Position numbers and translations under genes: made by a program
The notes under the pieces: generated by a model
What the model was told of the DNA's origin: nothing
The model's input: the letters and a program-made list of their open reading frames with translations, nothing else
Databases searched by the model: none
IMG/VR virus record: IMGVR_UViG_3300023116_005074
Coordinates: 1 to 23,043 of that record
Origin: a virus
Reading direction: 5' to 3' (one strand)
Length of the DNA stretch: 23,043 nt
In this document: positions 14,206 through 20,923 of the stretch, in pieces
Numbering within the stretch: position 1 is the first letter of the stretch
Layout: each line of letters starts with the position of its first letter

Positions 14206-14441
14206 CAAAAGAAGAACTGATTGAATTAATCAACAACTTACACCCAGAAGATACTAAAGGAGAAATGACCGGTGTCTTTATTGGCAGACATGGTGAAGTA
14301 ATAACAACTGACAGTATTCGTATTGACATGGACGGAGGTCGTGTTATACTAGCACAAAGAGGAAGTGGTGAAGCAGAACAGAATAAAAAGAATTGGCAAC
14401 AGGAATTGGAGTTTGTGAGAAATGGCAGACAAAGAAAATAA
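14202..14441 (+). CDS. Small hypothetical protein
   Basis: A 79-aa soluble protein with MTKEELIELINNLHPEDTKG, a central beta-like segment GVFIGRHGEVITTDSIRIDM, and a polar C-terminus. I recognise no domain. It overlaps both neighbours (4 bases upstream, 20 bases downstream), which supports expression as part of the early operon. Confidence 0.65.
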   Translation: MTKEELIELINNLHPEDTKGEMTGVFIGRHGEVITTDSIRIDMDGGRVILAQRGSGEAEQNKKNWQQELEFVRNGRQRK

Positions 14442-14598
14442 GTCGACTAATACCGACAGCACTAAATCCAGTAAGGGTAAGTGGCATGGCGGTAAAGGAT
14501 CATTACCTAGAAAAGGCGATAACAAAACAGCCTATGATGAAGGCTGGGAGCGAATTTTTGGAAAAGGAAAAAAAGATAAGAGCAACAATAACAGTTGA
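14422..14598 (+). CDS. Small conserved phage protein (KGxxPRxxD / WxRIFGK type)
   Basis: A 58-aa ORF in a frame different from the longest open frame here. The sequence KGSLPRKGDNKTAYDEGW followed by ERIFGKGKK matches a short protein family I recall in many phages, with a 'GKGDxxRP...' start and a '...W(D/E)RIFGK' end; its function is unknown to me. The N-terminus is a disordered S/T/K-rich stretch. It overlaps the previous gene by 20 bases. The longer open frame across 14393-14536 is read as a shadow of this gene. Confidence 0.7.
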   Translation: MADKENKSTNTDSTKSSKGKWHGGKGSLPRKGDNKTAYDEGWERIFGKGKKDKSNNNS

Positions 14599-14740
14599 GT
14601 TGCCGTGGGATAACGAGCTACTCAACTATGGATATAAATTAGATAAGGCTATACGAGCAGTGATAGATAAAACTGATCATATAAGTTGCAGTGTTGTATC
14701 AGGTAACTTAGAGCCAAGCAAAGAACCTGTAATCAAATGA
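14537..14740 (+). CDS. Small hypothetical protein, start uncertain
   Basis: About 67 aa if started at the ATG at 14537. The downstream part, IRATITVELPWDNELLNYGYKL then AIRAVIDKTDHISCSVVSG, looks like a real alternating alpha-beta domain. The ATG lies inside the preceding gene (62-bp overlap); a TTG at 14558 with a shorter overlap is an alternative. It ends in an ATGA overlap with the next gene. Function unknown. Confidence 0.55.
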   Translation: MKAGSEFLEKEKKIRATITVELPWDNELLNYGYKLDKAIRAVIDKTDHISCSVVSGNLEPSKEPVIK

Positions 14741-15045
14741 CATACAAGTACAGGGTAGTAGAGTGTCCGATTAACGACAGTGCAGACTACGATTACATTT
14801 GGGAAAGTGCTATACACAATACCCTAGGGCCATTTTGGAAGTTTGCTGATAATAGCAACGGAACAGTATCTTTTGAAAAGAGTTTTGATGACGGTCCTGA
14901 CGCATATGGCGGGGTAGTTTTAATAGTTGATGCAGTTTTTGATGACCCAAGTGACCTTGCTTATTTTAAACTAAATTTCGACTTACCTTATAATACTATA
15001 GAAATGAATGACAAATTAGAAAGTTTTTTTGCAAAAAAAGGTTGA
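14737..15045 (+). CDS. Hypothetical protein
   Basis: A 102-aa acidic protein (MTYKYRVVECPINDSADYDY). It has repeated aromatic and Asp-rich stretches such as SFEKSFDDGPDAYGG. No recognised domain, no membrane helix and no signal peptide. It overlaps the preceding gene by 4 bases and is the last gene before the structured non-coding region, so it closes the early small-protein operon. Confidence 0.65.
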   Translation: MTYKYRVVECPINDSADYDYIWESAIHNTLGPFWKFADNSNGTVSFEKSFDDGPDAYGGVVLIVDAVFDDPSDLAYFKLNFDLPYNTIEMNDKLESFFAKKG

Positions 15046-15081
15046 AATTTGCCAAAAAGTACATATATATTATATGTAAAA

Positions 15082-15090
15082 GGATAAATA
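15082..15090 (+). promoter_or_regulatory. Late-type promoter of hsp20
   Basis: GGATAAATA; with the last A at -6 the start is base 15096, giving a 263-nt leader that begins with a hairpin. Confidence 0.6.
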
Positions 15091-15095
15091 AATTT

Positions 15096-15133
15096 GCATT
15101 TTAAAACAATGCTATGCATTGAAATTAAAATGT
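15096..15133 (+). promoter_or_regulatory. 5'-terminal stem-loop of the hsp20 leader
   Basis: CATTTTAA (15097-15104) pairs with TTAAAATG (15125-15132), and CAATGC (15107-15112) pairs with GCATTG (15116-15121) around a 3-nt loop. G15096 can pair with T15133. It sits at the predicted 5' end of the mRNA, where such stems commonly protect against RNase E and RppH. Confidence 0.6.
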
Positions 15134-15202
15134 AAAAACTAGAGGGTTATGTCTTAGGATAAAATCGACTAGTTTTTAAGGTTACCCAACAAAGGACCTG
15201 AG

Positions 15203-15298
15203 ATGGCAACATCAAAGGAAACCAAGAAGTGTAACAAGTGTGTGAGGAGATACAGATACACACTAACAGAAACGACCTCACCCGCGATTTGTTTATAG
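15203..15298 (+). CDS. 31-codon micro-ORF in the hsp20 leader
   Basis: ATG at 15203 with AAGGA six bases upstream. The 31-residue product is basic and contains CNKC (residues 10-13). Its TAG stop lies in a hairpin (15291-15315). It could be a real small zinc-knuckle-like peptide or a leader ORF whose translation alters downstream folding. There is no homology support. Confidence 0.4.
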   Translation: MATSKETKKCNKCVRRYRYTLTETTSPAICL

Positions 15299-15334
15299 GC
15301 CGAACGGGTATAAACATCTTAGGAAATAGAATAA

Positions 15335-15358
15335 ACTTGCTTAACTAAGGAGATTATT
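15335..15358 (+). promoter_or_regulatory. Putative ROSE-like RNA thermometer over the hsp20 ribosome binding site
   Basis: TTGCT (15337-15341), a 6-nt loop, then AGGAG (15348-15352), six bases before the ATG. This pairing, U-G, U-A, G.G, C-G, U-A, is the hallmark of the ROSE element (UYGCU opposite the Shine-Dalgarno), known from alpha- and gammaproteobacterial small heat-shock genes. Flanking A/U pairs are few, so the stem would be weak and heat-labile. Confidence 0.5.
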
Positions 15359-15799
15359 ATGGTAACAAAGCAACAATATCGTATCACGACCGATACACTT
15401 TCCCCACTTTTTAAAGCCTCAATTGGCTTCGACAACTTAGTAAATGAGTTCTTTAACGAACCTTCATTTGTTAATACATCTGGATATCCTCCATACAACA
15501 TTAGTAAGGCCGAAGACGATGTCTACGAAATTACTCTTGCAGTAGCAGGATTTAAAAAGACTGACATTGAAGTAGAAATGGAAGATGGTAATCTTAAAAT
15601 TTCTGGTAAGTCAGATGTTATTGACGAAGGTAGAGAATATCTTTATAAAGGAATTGCAGAGAGAAACTTTGTAAGAACTTTTAAACTTGCCGAATATGTG
15701 GAAGTTAAAGATGCTAAACTTGAAGACGGCATCTTGAGAGTTTCATTGTTTAGGAATGTTCCTGAAGCACTGAAGCCACAAAAAATTACTATTAAGTAA
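15359..15799 (+). CDS. Small heat-shock protein Hsp20 (IbpA-like)
   Basis: A 146-aa class A small heat-shock protein that holds unfolded proteins in a refoldable state. The N-terminal region has the IbpA-like GFDNLVNEFF, then YPPYNISKAEDDVYEIT begins the alpha-crystallin domain (about 43-135). LAVAGFKKTDIEVEMEDGNL, the YLYKGIAERNF block and LEDGILRVSLFR follow, and the C-terminal anchoring I-x-I motif is ITIK. AAGGAG six bases before the ATG is a strong site that may be masked by the leader hairpin. Phage Hsp20 is known from T4-like cyanophages and marine phages, where it is thought to help virion assembly. A strong terminator follows the gene. Confidence 0.93.
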   Translation: MVTKQQYRITTDTLSPLFKASIGFDNLVNEFFNEPSFVNTSGYPPYNISKAEDDVYEITLAVAGFKKTDIEVEMEDGNLKISGKSDVIDEGREYLYKGIAERNFVRTFKLAEYVEVKDAKLEDGILRVSLFRNVPEALKPQKITIK

Positions 15800-15806
15800 A
15801 GTAGTC

Positions 15807-15814
15807 GGTAAATA
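15807..15814 (+). promoter_or_regulatory. Possible late-type promoter upstream of bL33
   Basis: GGTAAATA lies between the hsp20 stop and its terminator. A start near 15820 would place the terminator stem at the 5' end of the bL33 mRNA. The motif could be chance. Confidence 0.4.
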
Positions 15815-15817
15815 AGT

Positions 15818-15846
15818 GGGAGGGGACAAAACCCCCTCCCTTTTTT
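15818..15846 (+). terminator. Strong intrinsic terminator after hsp20
   Basis: GGGAGGGG (15818-15825) pairs perfectly with CCCCTCCC (15833-15840) around a 7-nt loop, followed by six T's (15841-15846). The bL33 ATG starts two bases after the T-run. Confidence 0.92.
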
Positions 15847-15848
15847 AT

Positions 15849-16055
15849 ATGGCAAGCAAAACTACAAAGAAAAGAACTAAAGTATATTTAATACCTGAGA
15901 GCGAAACCAGAGATAGTCACACCTATCACTACACCGCTGAAAAAACTAAGACTATGATTACTGAAAACAGGAAATTGAGATTTAAAAAATATAATCCTGT
16001 TAAAAGAAAACATGAATGGTTTATTGAAGCAAAACTTCCGCCTCACAGCAAGTAA
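15849..16055 (+). CDS. rpmG: Ribosomal protein bL33 homologue
   Basis: A 68-aa basic protein. After an N-terminal MASKTTKKRTKVYLIPESE it has HTYHYTAEKTKTMITENRKL and then FKKYNPVKRKHEWFIEAKLP. The latter matches the bL33 pattern 'KLExKKYDPVxRxHVxYxEAK', and the earlier part corresponds to 'KIxLVSSAxTGxFYxTxKN'. bL33 lies near the E site of the 50S subunit. It has no zinc cysteines, as in the C- form of bL33. The start at 15849 has no Shine-Dalgarno sequence and comes directly after a terminator. An upstream in-frame GTG (15816) would run through the terminator and is rejected. I know of bS21 in phages as common; bL33 appears much rarer. Confidence 0.8.
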   Translation: MASKTTKKRTKVYLIPESETRDSHTYHYTAEKTKTMITENRKLRFKKYNPVKRKHEWFIEAKLPPHSK

Positions 16056-16058
16056 TAC

Positions 16059-16087
16059 TTGACATACTTAAAGTTTGGCAATATAAT
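16059..16087 (+). promoter_or_regulatory. Host sigma70-type promoter of the clpS-suf operon
   Basis: TTGACA (16059-16064), a 17-nt spacer, TATAAT (16082-16087): perfect consensus. A start near 16094 gives a short leader with AGGAAGGA before the clpS ATG. Confidence 0.87.
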
Positions 16088-16116
16088 ATAGATAATATAT
16101 TATTTTAGGAAGGAAC

Positions 16117-16422
16117 ATGGCCAGAGAGCAAACTAGAACAAAGTCCAAGACCAAATCGGAAATCTTGTTTCCTAACAGATACAATGTCGTTGTGCTGAAT
16201 GATGATTTTACACCTATGGAATTTGTTATTCAATTACTAGTCGAAATCTTCAACAGGACTTTAGAAGAAGCAAAAAATATCACGATCGAAATACATGAAG
16301 ACGGTCGAGGTATTGCAGGCACATACAGTCACGAAATAGCAGAACAAAAAACATCTGAATCGGTGATGATATCAAGGCACAATGGCCATCCTCTTAAAAT
16401 CATTACTGAGAAGATGCAGTGA
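16117..16422 (+). CDS. clpS: ClpS, N-end-rule adaptor
   Basis: A 101-aa adaptor that hands N-degron substrates to Clp unfoldases. [20 protein letters not shown] matches the ClpS core, with N28, D29 and D30 lining the pocket, the T32-P33-M34 gate region, and H60 (IEIH) corresponding to H66 of E. coli ClpS. The C-terminal HPLKIITEK matches the HPL block. The N-terminal extension ([15 protein letters not shown]) that would enter the ClpA pore is present. The ribosome binding site is good and the gene heads the early operon; its TGA overlaps the GTG of sufB by 4 bases. Classical ClpS partners ClpA, while this phage carries ClpX; host ClpA may be the partner. Confidence 0.93.
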   Translation: MAREQTRTKSKTKSEILFPNRYNVVVLNDDFTPMEFVIQLLVEIFNRTLEEAKNITIEIHEDGRGIAGTYSHEIAEQKTSESVMISRHNGHPLKIITEKMQ

Positions 16423-17867
16423 CCGAATACAGAGAGTTAGACAACAAATATACAGCAGGTTTTAGCACACAGGTCGAAAGTGAAGATTTTGAACCTGGAC
16501 TTAATGCTGATGTTGTTAAACGACTCAGTGCCCTCAAAAATGAACCTGGATGGGTTACAGAATTTAGACTTAATGCATTTGAACATTTACAAAAAATCAA
16601 AGAACCCGATTGGGCTAATGTAGATTATGCACCAATTGACTACCAAGCATTAAGTTATTACTCAGCACCCAAGTTTAGAAACAAAGAAGATATACCACAA
16701 GAAATATTAGACACCTTTGATAAACTTGGTGTACCTCTACATGAGCGAGATGCACTATTGGGTGTCGAAGAACAAGACACAAAAATTATTCCCACAGTAG
16801 CAGTTGACGCAGTATTTGATAGTGTTAGTATTGCTACAACATTTCAAGACGAATTACAAAAGCATGGCATCATATTTTGCAGTATAAGTGAAGCCATACA
16901 AGATCATCCAGAACTCGTAAAAGAGTATTTAGGTAGTGTTGTTCCTTCCAAAGACAACTACTTTGCTTGCCTAAATAGTGCTGTCTTTACTGACGGCACA
17001 TTCTGTTATATTCCACCGGGTGTTAAATGCCCAATGGAATTAAACACATACTTCCGCATCAATGCTAGAAACACTGGGCAATTTGAACGCACTTTGATTA
17101 TAGCAGATGCGGATAGTTATGTCAGTTACTTGGAAGGTTGTACTGCACCAGCATATGATGAAAACACATTGCATGCCGCTGTTGTAGAACTTGTAGCACA
17201 TGATAGAGCAGAGATCAAATATTCAACAGTACAAAACTGGTACCCAGGAGATGAGAATGGTGTAGGTGGTGTACTAAACTTTGTTACAAAGAGAGGTATA
17301 TGTAAAGGTGAAAGTTCAAAGATTAGTTGGACCCAAGTTGAGACAGGCAGTGCTGTTACTTGGAAATATCCCTCCTGTATATTACGAGGCGACAATAGTG
17401 TTGGTGAGTTTTACAGTGTTGCGGTAACCAAAGGAAAACAACAAGCAGACACAGGAACAAAAATGTTCCATGTAGGCAAGAATACCAAAAGCACCATCAT
17501 AAGCAAAGGTATTAGTTTTGGTGATAGCTCAAACACATACAGAGGTATGGTTAGAATTAATAGTGGTGCTAGTAATAGTAGAAACTTTACACAATGTGAT
17601 AGTTTAATGCTTGATAACAGCAGAGCAATTACCATACCTGTAATTTCACAACTTAACGATAATAGTATAGTAGAGCACGAAGCAACAACAGGTAAACTAT
17701 CAGAAGAAGCAATGTACTATTTGCAAAGCAGAGGATTAGACGAAGAGAACGCAGTAAATTGTGTTGTGAATGGTTTTTGTAAAGATGTATTTCAAAAGTT
17801 ACCACTTGAATTTGCCGCAGAAGCAAACAAATTATTAAGTGTTACACTTGAAGGAGCAGTAGGATAA
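16419..17867 (+). CDS. sufB: SufB, Fe-S scaffold subunit
   Basis: A 482-aa subunit of the SufBC2D complex on which Fe-S clusters are built. It is full length compared with bacterial SufB (about 480-495). Hallmark blocks are [62 protein letters not shown]-like [16 protein letters not shown] (the conserved cysteine), [18 protein letters not shown] and [16 protein letters not shown]. The GTG start overlaps clpS by 4 bases, and the stop overlaps the sufC ATG by 1 base. All expected conserved cysteines that I can identify are kept, suggesting an active protein. Confidence 0.97.
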   Translation: MTEYRELDNKYTAGFSTQVESEDFEPGLNADVVKRLSALKNEPGWVTEFRLNAFEHLQKIKEPDWANVDYAPIDYQALSYYSAPKFRNKEDIPQEILDTFDKLGVPLHERDALLGVEEQDTKIIPTVAVDAVFDSVSIATTFQDELQKHGIIFCSISEAIQDHPELVKEYLGSVVPSKDNYFACLNSAVFTDGTFCYIPPGVKCPMELNTYFRINARNTGQFERTLIIADADSYVSYLEGCTAPAYDENTLHAAVVELVAHDRAEIKYSTVQNWYPGDENGVGGVLNFVTKRGICKGESSKISWTQVETGSAVTWKYPSCILRGDNSVGEFYSVAVTKGKQQADTGTKMFHVGKNTKSTIISKGISFGDSSNTYRGMVRINSGASNSRNFTQCDSLMLDNSRAITIPVISQLNDNSIVEHEATTGKLSEEAMYYLQSRGLDEENAVNCVVNGFCKDVFQKLPLEFAAEANKLLSVTLEGAVG

Positions 17868-18592
17868 TGTTAGTTACACAAGAGTTCACAGTAAAAGCAG
17901 AAGGCAAAACAATCTTAAATGATTTGCATTTAGATTTTGGTCCTGGCATTCATATTATAATGGGTCCTAATGGCATTGGTAAAAGTACACTAGCTCATGC
18001 GTTAATGGGTAATCCCAAGTACACAGTATCAGGAGCCGCACAGTTAGACGGTAAAGATATACTTGCATTAGAGCCGCACGAAAGAGCTCGAGCAGGATTG
18101 TTTGTAAGTTTTCAAAATCCTACTCCTATTGCAGGCATAAGCAATTTTCAATTTGTTAAAGAATCTTTAATACAGCAAGAAAAAATGACTAACTCAATGT
18201 CCGACATTACTCAAGTACTTAATGATTATAAAGACTACAGTGATGTATTTGGTTTACCATCAGACTTTCACAAAAAACAATTAAATGTAGAAGCAAGTGG
18301 CGGTGAGAAAAAGAAAAACGAAATTATACAGATGCTGTTATCTAAACCTAAGGTTTCTATTTTAGATGAACCGGATAGTGGACTGGACATTGATTCTATC
18401 AATCAGTTAAGCAAACAACTAAAAACATTTGCATTAGAAAATGATAACAGAACAGTAATTATTATAACACACTATGAAAAATTAATTGACTCGTTATCAC
18501 CGGATACTGTTACAATATTAAGAAAAGATAAAGTAGAAAAAGGCGATGTAGAGTTGGCATACAAAGTATTTGAGGATGGCTTTGGTGAATAG
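17867..18592 (+). CDS. sufC: SufC, ABC-type ATPase of the SUF complex
   Basis: A 241-aa ATPase that drives conformational change in SufBC2D. Walker A is GPNGIGKST (33-41), the Q-loop Q83 lies in SFQNPTP, the signature ASGGEKKKNE (143-152) is the SufC variant, and Walker B is VSILDEPDSGLDID (163-176). THYEKLI holds the switch histidine. The length is close to E. coli SufC (248). The start overlaps the sufB stop (TAATG); the 3' end overlaps sufD by 17 bases or less. Confidence 0.97.
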   Translation: MLVTQEFTVKAEGKTILNDLHLDFGPGIHIIMGPNGIGKSTLAHALMGNPKYTVSGAAQLDGKDILALEPHERARAGLFVSFQNPTPIAGISNFQFVKESLIQQEKMTNSMSDITQVLNDYKDYSDVFGLPSDFHKKQLNVEASGGEKKKNEIIQMLLSKPKVSILDEPDSGLDIDSINQLSKQLKTFALENDNRTVIIITHYEKLIDSLSPDTVTILRKDKVEKGDVELAYKVFEDGFGE

Positions 18593-19748
18593 TGCAAAAT
18601 TCAAAATAGGAGATTTACCTAAAATACTTAAACATGGCTTTAGAAATAATCTAATGACTCACAGATTTAAAAAAGAAACCATGGCATTGTCTGTGGCTGA
18701 ATACTTACCTAGTTTAAATATTGCTTTTGAAAAGTTACACAAATATAAAAATACTAACATTAATAGTTTTCTAAACAAAGAAGTGATAACTCCTAACAAC
18801 AATAGAACACAGTTTCATGATCATGTCTCTGAAGCTCAACCTATAGATTTTCATATTAGAGACGGAGCAGTAATACAAGGCTTTAATGCAAAAATAAAAC
18901 ATGCTTTTAAAGTTCATGATTTATATAGCAGTGTTAGTACAATGCAAAAATATCAAAGTTTTTTTGAACCGAATAATGATATATCAGATTTAGGTTTTTT
19001 AAATACTATAATGCCTCTGGCAATTAAAATGTCTAATTATAAAAGAGAAAACTTAGTTTTAAAGTATGATGTAGAGGCTAACGATTTACATTGTGACACT
19101 ATTGTTATAGATGTTGGTAAAAATAGTAAATTAGATTTAACAGAGTTAATTGGTGATAGCGGAAGTCATATATTAAATGTTTTTTATATACTTAGAGAAA
19201 ATTCTAGCCTTACACTAAACAGAAACATCACTAATAGTAATACATATATAAATTCAAAAGTTATACAAGAACCTGGTAGTAGATTTGCTATGTCATGTAC
19301 GACAGGAGATATCGATTTTAGTTATCAAAATATAGATGTTGACTCGTACCACAATTGCCATACTTACATTGACAATAGGAATGCGTTAACCGGAGATAGA
19401 ATAAACAATTTTGTTGTAAACATTAATCACCTAGGCAGAGAAAGTTTTAGTAATATAGATTCAAAGACTATAGTAGACGACAACTCAATAAATTATTTTA
19501 AAGGTAACATTTTTATTGATAAAGAAGCAGAAAATATCAATGCTCACATGTTAAATAAAAATTTGCAAATTAGTAAAAAAGCAAAAGTATATACAGAGCC
19601 TACATTAGATATATTGAACAAAGAGGTGGTATGTTCACATGGATGTACTATAAGTAACATAGATGAGAATGAATTATATTATTTACAAACTAAAGGATTA
19701 GACAAAACTCAATCTATTAATATACTTAAGGATGCATTTTTAAAATGA
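18576..19748 (+). CDS. sufD: SufD-like scaffold subunit, diverged
   Basis: About 390 aa. The C-terminal part is clearly SufD: TEPTLDILNKEVVCSHGCTI (written here only to 20 residues) with the Cys and His (CSHG, about residues 353-356) that match the conserved SufD sites, then IDENELYYLQTKGLD. The N-terminal two thirds are poorly recognisable and rich in N, K and I, and the gene appears more AT-rich than sufB and sufC. The start is uncertain: ATG 18576, or GTG 18585, which has GAGG nine bases upstream; TTG 18570 is less likely. Its stop overlaps sufS by 4 bases. It is placed as SufD by C-terminal motif and gene order. Confidence 0.9.
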   Translation: MALVNSAKFKIGDLPKILKHGFRNNLMTHRFKKETMALSVAEYLPSLNIAFEKLHKYKNTNINSFLNKEVITPNNNRTQFHDHVSEAQPIDFHIRDGAVIQGFNAKIKHAFKVHDLYSSVSTMQKYQSFFEPNNDISDLGFLNTIMPLAIKMSNYKRENLVLKYDVEANDLHCDTIVIDVGKNSKLDLTELIGDSGSHILNVFYILRENSSLTLNRNITNSNTYINSKVIQEPGSRFAMSCTTGDIDFSYQNIDVDSYHNCHTYIDNRNALTGDRINNFVVNINHLGRESFSNIDSKTIVDDNSINYFKGNIFIDKEAENINAHMLNKNLQISKKAKVYTEPTLDILNKEVVCSHGCTISNIDENELYYLQTKGLDKTQSINILKDAFLK

Positions 19749-20923
19749 AGGATTATTTTAAAACATTAATAAACAACCCGGAACTGGCATACTTTGATAG
19801 TGCGGCAAGCACACAAACATTTCAAGGTGTGGTTAACCGTATAACACAATATTATGAAAACGAAAGATGTAATATACATCGAGGTGACTTTCCTCAAAGT
19901 ATCAAAGTAACAGACGAATGTGAAGAAGCAAGAGAAAGTGTTGCAAAATTAATAAATGCTAATGCTGAACAAATTATGTTTACCTCCGGAGCCACAGATG
20001 GATTAAACATGGTTGCTAAGTGGTGTGAAAATGCCAAAGTTGTAATTATCAGTGAGGCCGAACACAGTGCAAACATACTACCTTGGATAGCACAAGGTAG
20101 AACAATAGACAATGGCAGATTGGTTGTGTTGCCGTTGTCAAGTAGAGGAGTAGTAGATCCAGATGTTGCTAATGAAACATTTAAAAAACATCCTGATGCT
20201 GTTCTAAGTTTAATATCAACTAGCAATGTAAACGGACTTACTAACGATTTAAAAACAATCATAGGCATGGCCCATGAGCATGGCATACCGGTGTGTATAG
20301 ATGCATGTCAAACATTAAGCAGTCACAAGATTGATGTGGAAGATCTTAAACCAGACTGGTTAGTTGCTAGTGGCCATAAAATGTTTGGTCCTACTGGTAT
20401 AGGATTTTTATATAGTAGATCAAGTTACAATGACTTTAGACCAATTAGATATGGTGGCGGTACTGTAACCAGTTACAACTTTCATGGTTCAATCGATTTT
20501 TATAATGGTCCCGTTAAACATGAGGCAGGAACTCCTAACATAGCAGGTATACTAGGACTAGGTGTTGCGGCAGAATGGATTAATTATATTGGCTATGATG
20601 AAATAAAATCTAGACTAGTTACTGTTCAGAGTTGGCTTGACGGTTATGGTTTATTTAACATAAGTGGCATGCAGTTAGTTCATCCGGGTGACGAAGTAAG
20701 AAATGTGTTCAGTTTTACAACTGATGTACACCCTACAGACATTAGTACATACTTAGGGTTAGACAATATTGCAACTAGAGTCGGTAAAGTATGTGCTCAC
20801 CCAATAGTAAACAAATACGGTAACGGTGCTATACTTAGAATAAGCACACACATATATAACGACGAACAGGATTGTAAAAAGTTAGTAAATTCATTATGTC
20901 AAACGATACAGAAATTAAGTTAG
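19745..20923 (+). CDS. sufS: SufS, class II cysteine desulfurase
   Basis: A 392-aa PLP enzyme that takes sulfur from cysteine. Motifs are LAYFDSAASTQ at the N-terminus, H107 in EAEHSAN above the PLP ring, D186/Q189 in CIDACQT, the PLP lysine K212 in SGHKMFGPTG, HEAGTPNIAGI, the catalytic C350 in RVGKVCAHP and R365 in LRIS. The length is close to SufS (E. coli 406). Class II desulfurases usually need SufE or SufU for sulfur transfer; none is seen in this window, so a host partner may serve. It overlaps sufD by 4 and sufT by 28 bases. Confidence 0.96.
   Translation: MKDYFKTLINNPELAYFDSAASTQTFQGVVNRITQYYENERCNIHRGDFPQSIKVTDECEEARESVAKLINANAEQIMFTSGATDGLNMVAKWCENAKVVIISEAEHSANILPWIAQGRTIDNGRLVVLPLSSRGVVDPDVANETFKKHPDAVLSLISTSNVNGLTNDLKTIIGMAHEHGIPVCIDACQTLSSHKIDVEDLKPDWLVASGHKMFGPTGIGFLYSRSSYNDFRPIRYGGGTVTSYNFHGSIDFYNGPVKHEAGTPNIAGILGLGVAAEWINYIGYDEIKSRLVTVQSWLDGYGLFNISGMQLVHPGDEVRNVFSFTTDVHPTDISTYLGLDNIATRVGKVCAHPIVNKYGNGAILRISTHIYNDEQDCKKLVNSLCQTIQKLS

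Larger units (their letters stand above)
15046..15358 (+). ncRNA. Structured leader region upstream of hsp20
   Basis: These 313 bases hold no long gene but several structures in order. There is an AT palindrome (15060-15067 with 15071-15078). A late-type promoter (15082-15090) follows. A long hairpin (15097-15132) begins one base after the predicted +1 (15096). A second, AU-rich hairpin pairs AAAACTAG (15135-15142) with CTAGTTTT (15169-15176). A 31-codon micro-ORF with an AAGGA site spans 15203-15298. A third hairpin (15291-15315) covers the stop of that micro-ORF. Last is a ROSE-like stem that pairs the hsp20 Shine-Dalgarno sequence. This reads as a long regulatory 5' leader rather than an independent RNA gene. 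Confidence 0.55.

Noticed and set aside
14393-14536. N-terminal extension of the 14740-ending protein
   Set aside because: The extra residues overlap the conserved small RIFGK-type gene in another frame and look like its shadow.
15134-15177. Hairpin in the hsp20 leader as an intrinsic terminator
   Set aside because: The stem is A/U-rich with a loop of over 25 nt, and the T-run is part of the stem, so it is a weak terminator at best; kept as part of the leader.
15816-15848. GTG start extending bL33 through the terminator
   Set aside because: Translation across the GC-rich terminator stem is unlikely, and the bL33 match begins after the ATG at 15849.
19894-20286. 130-aa minus-strand ORF inside sufS
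   Set aside because: It is a shadow: sufS has intact catalytic motifs over this stretch and no promoter or ribosome binding site supports the antisense frame.
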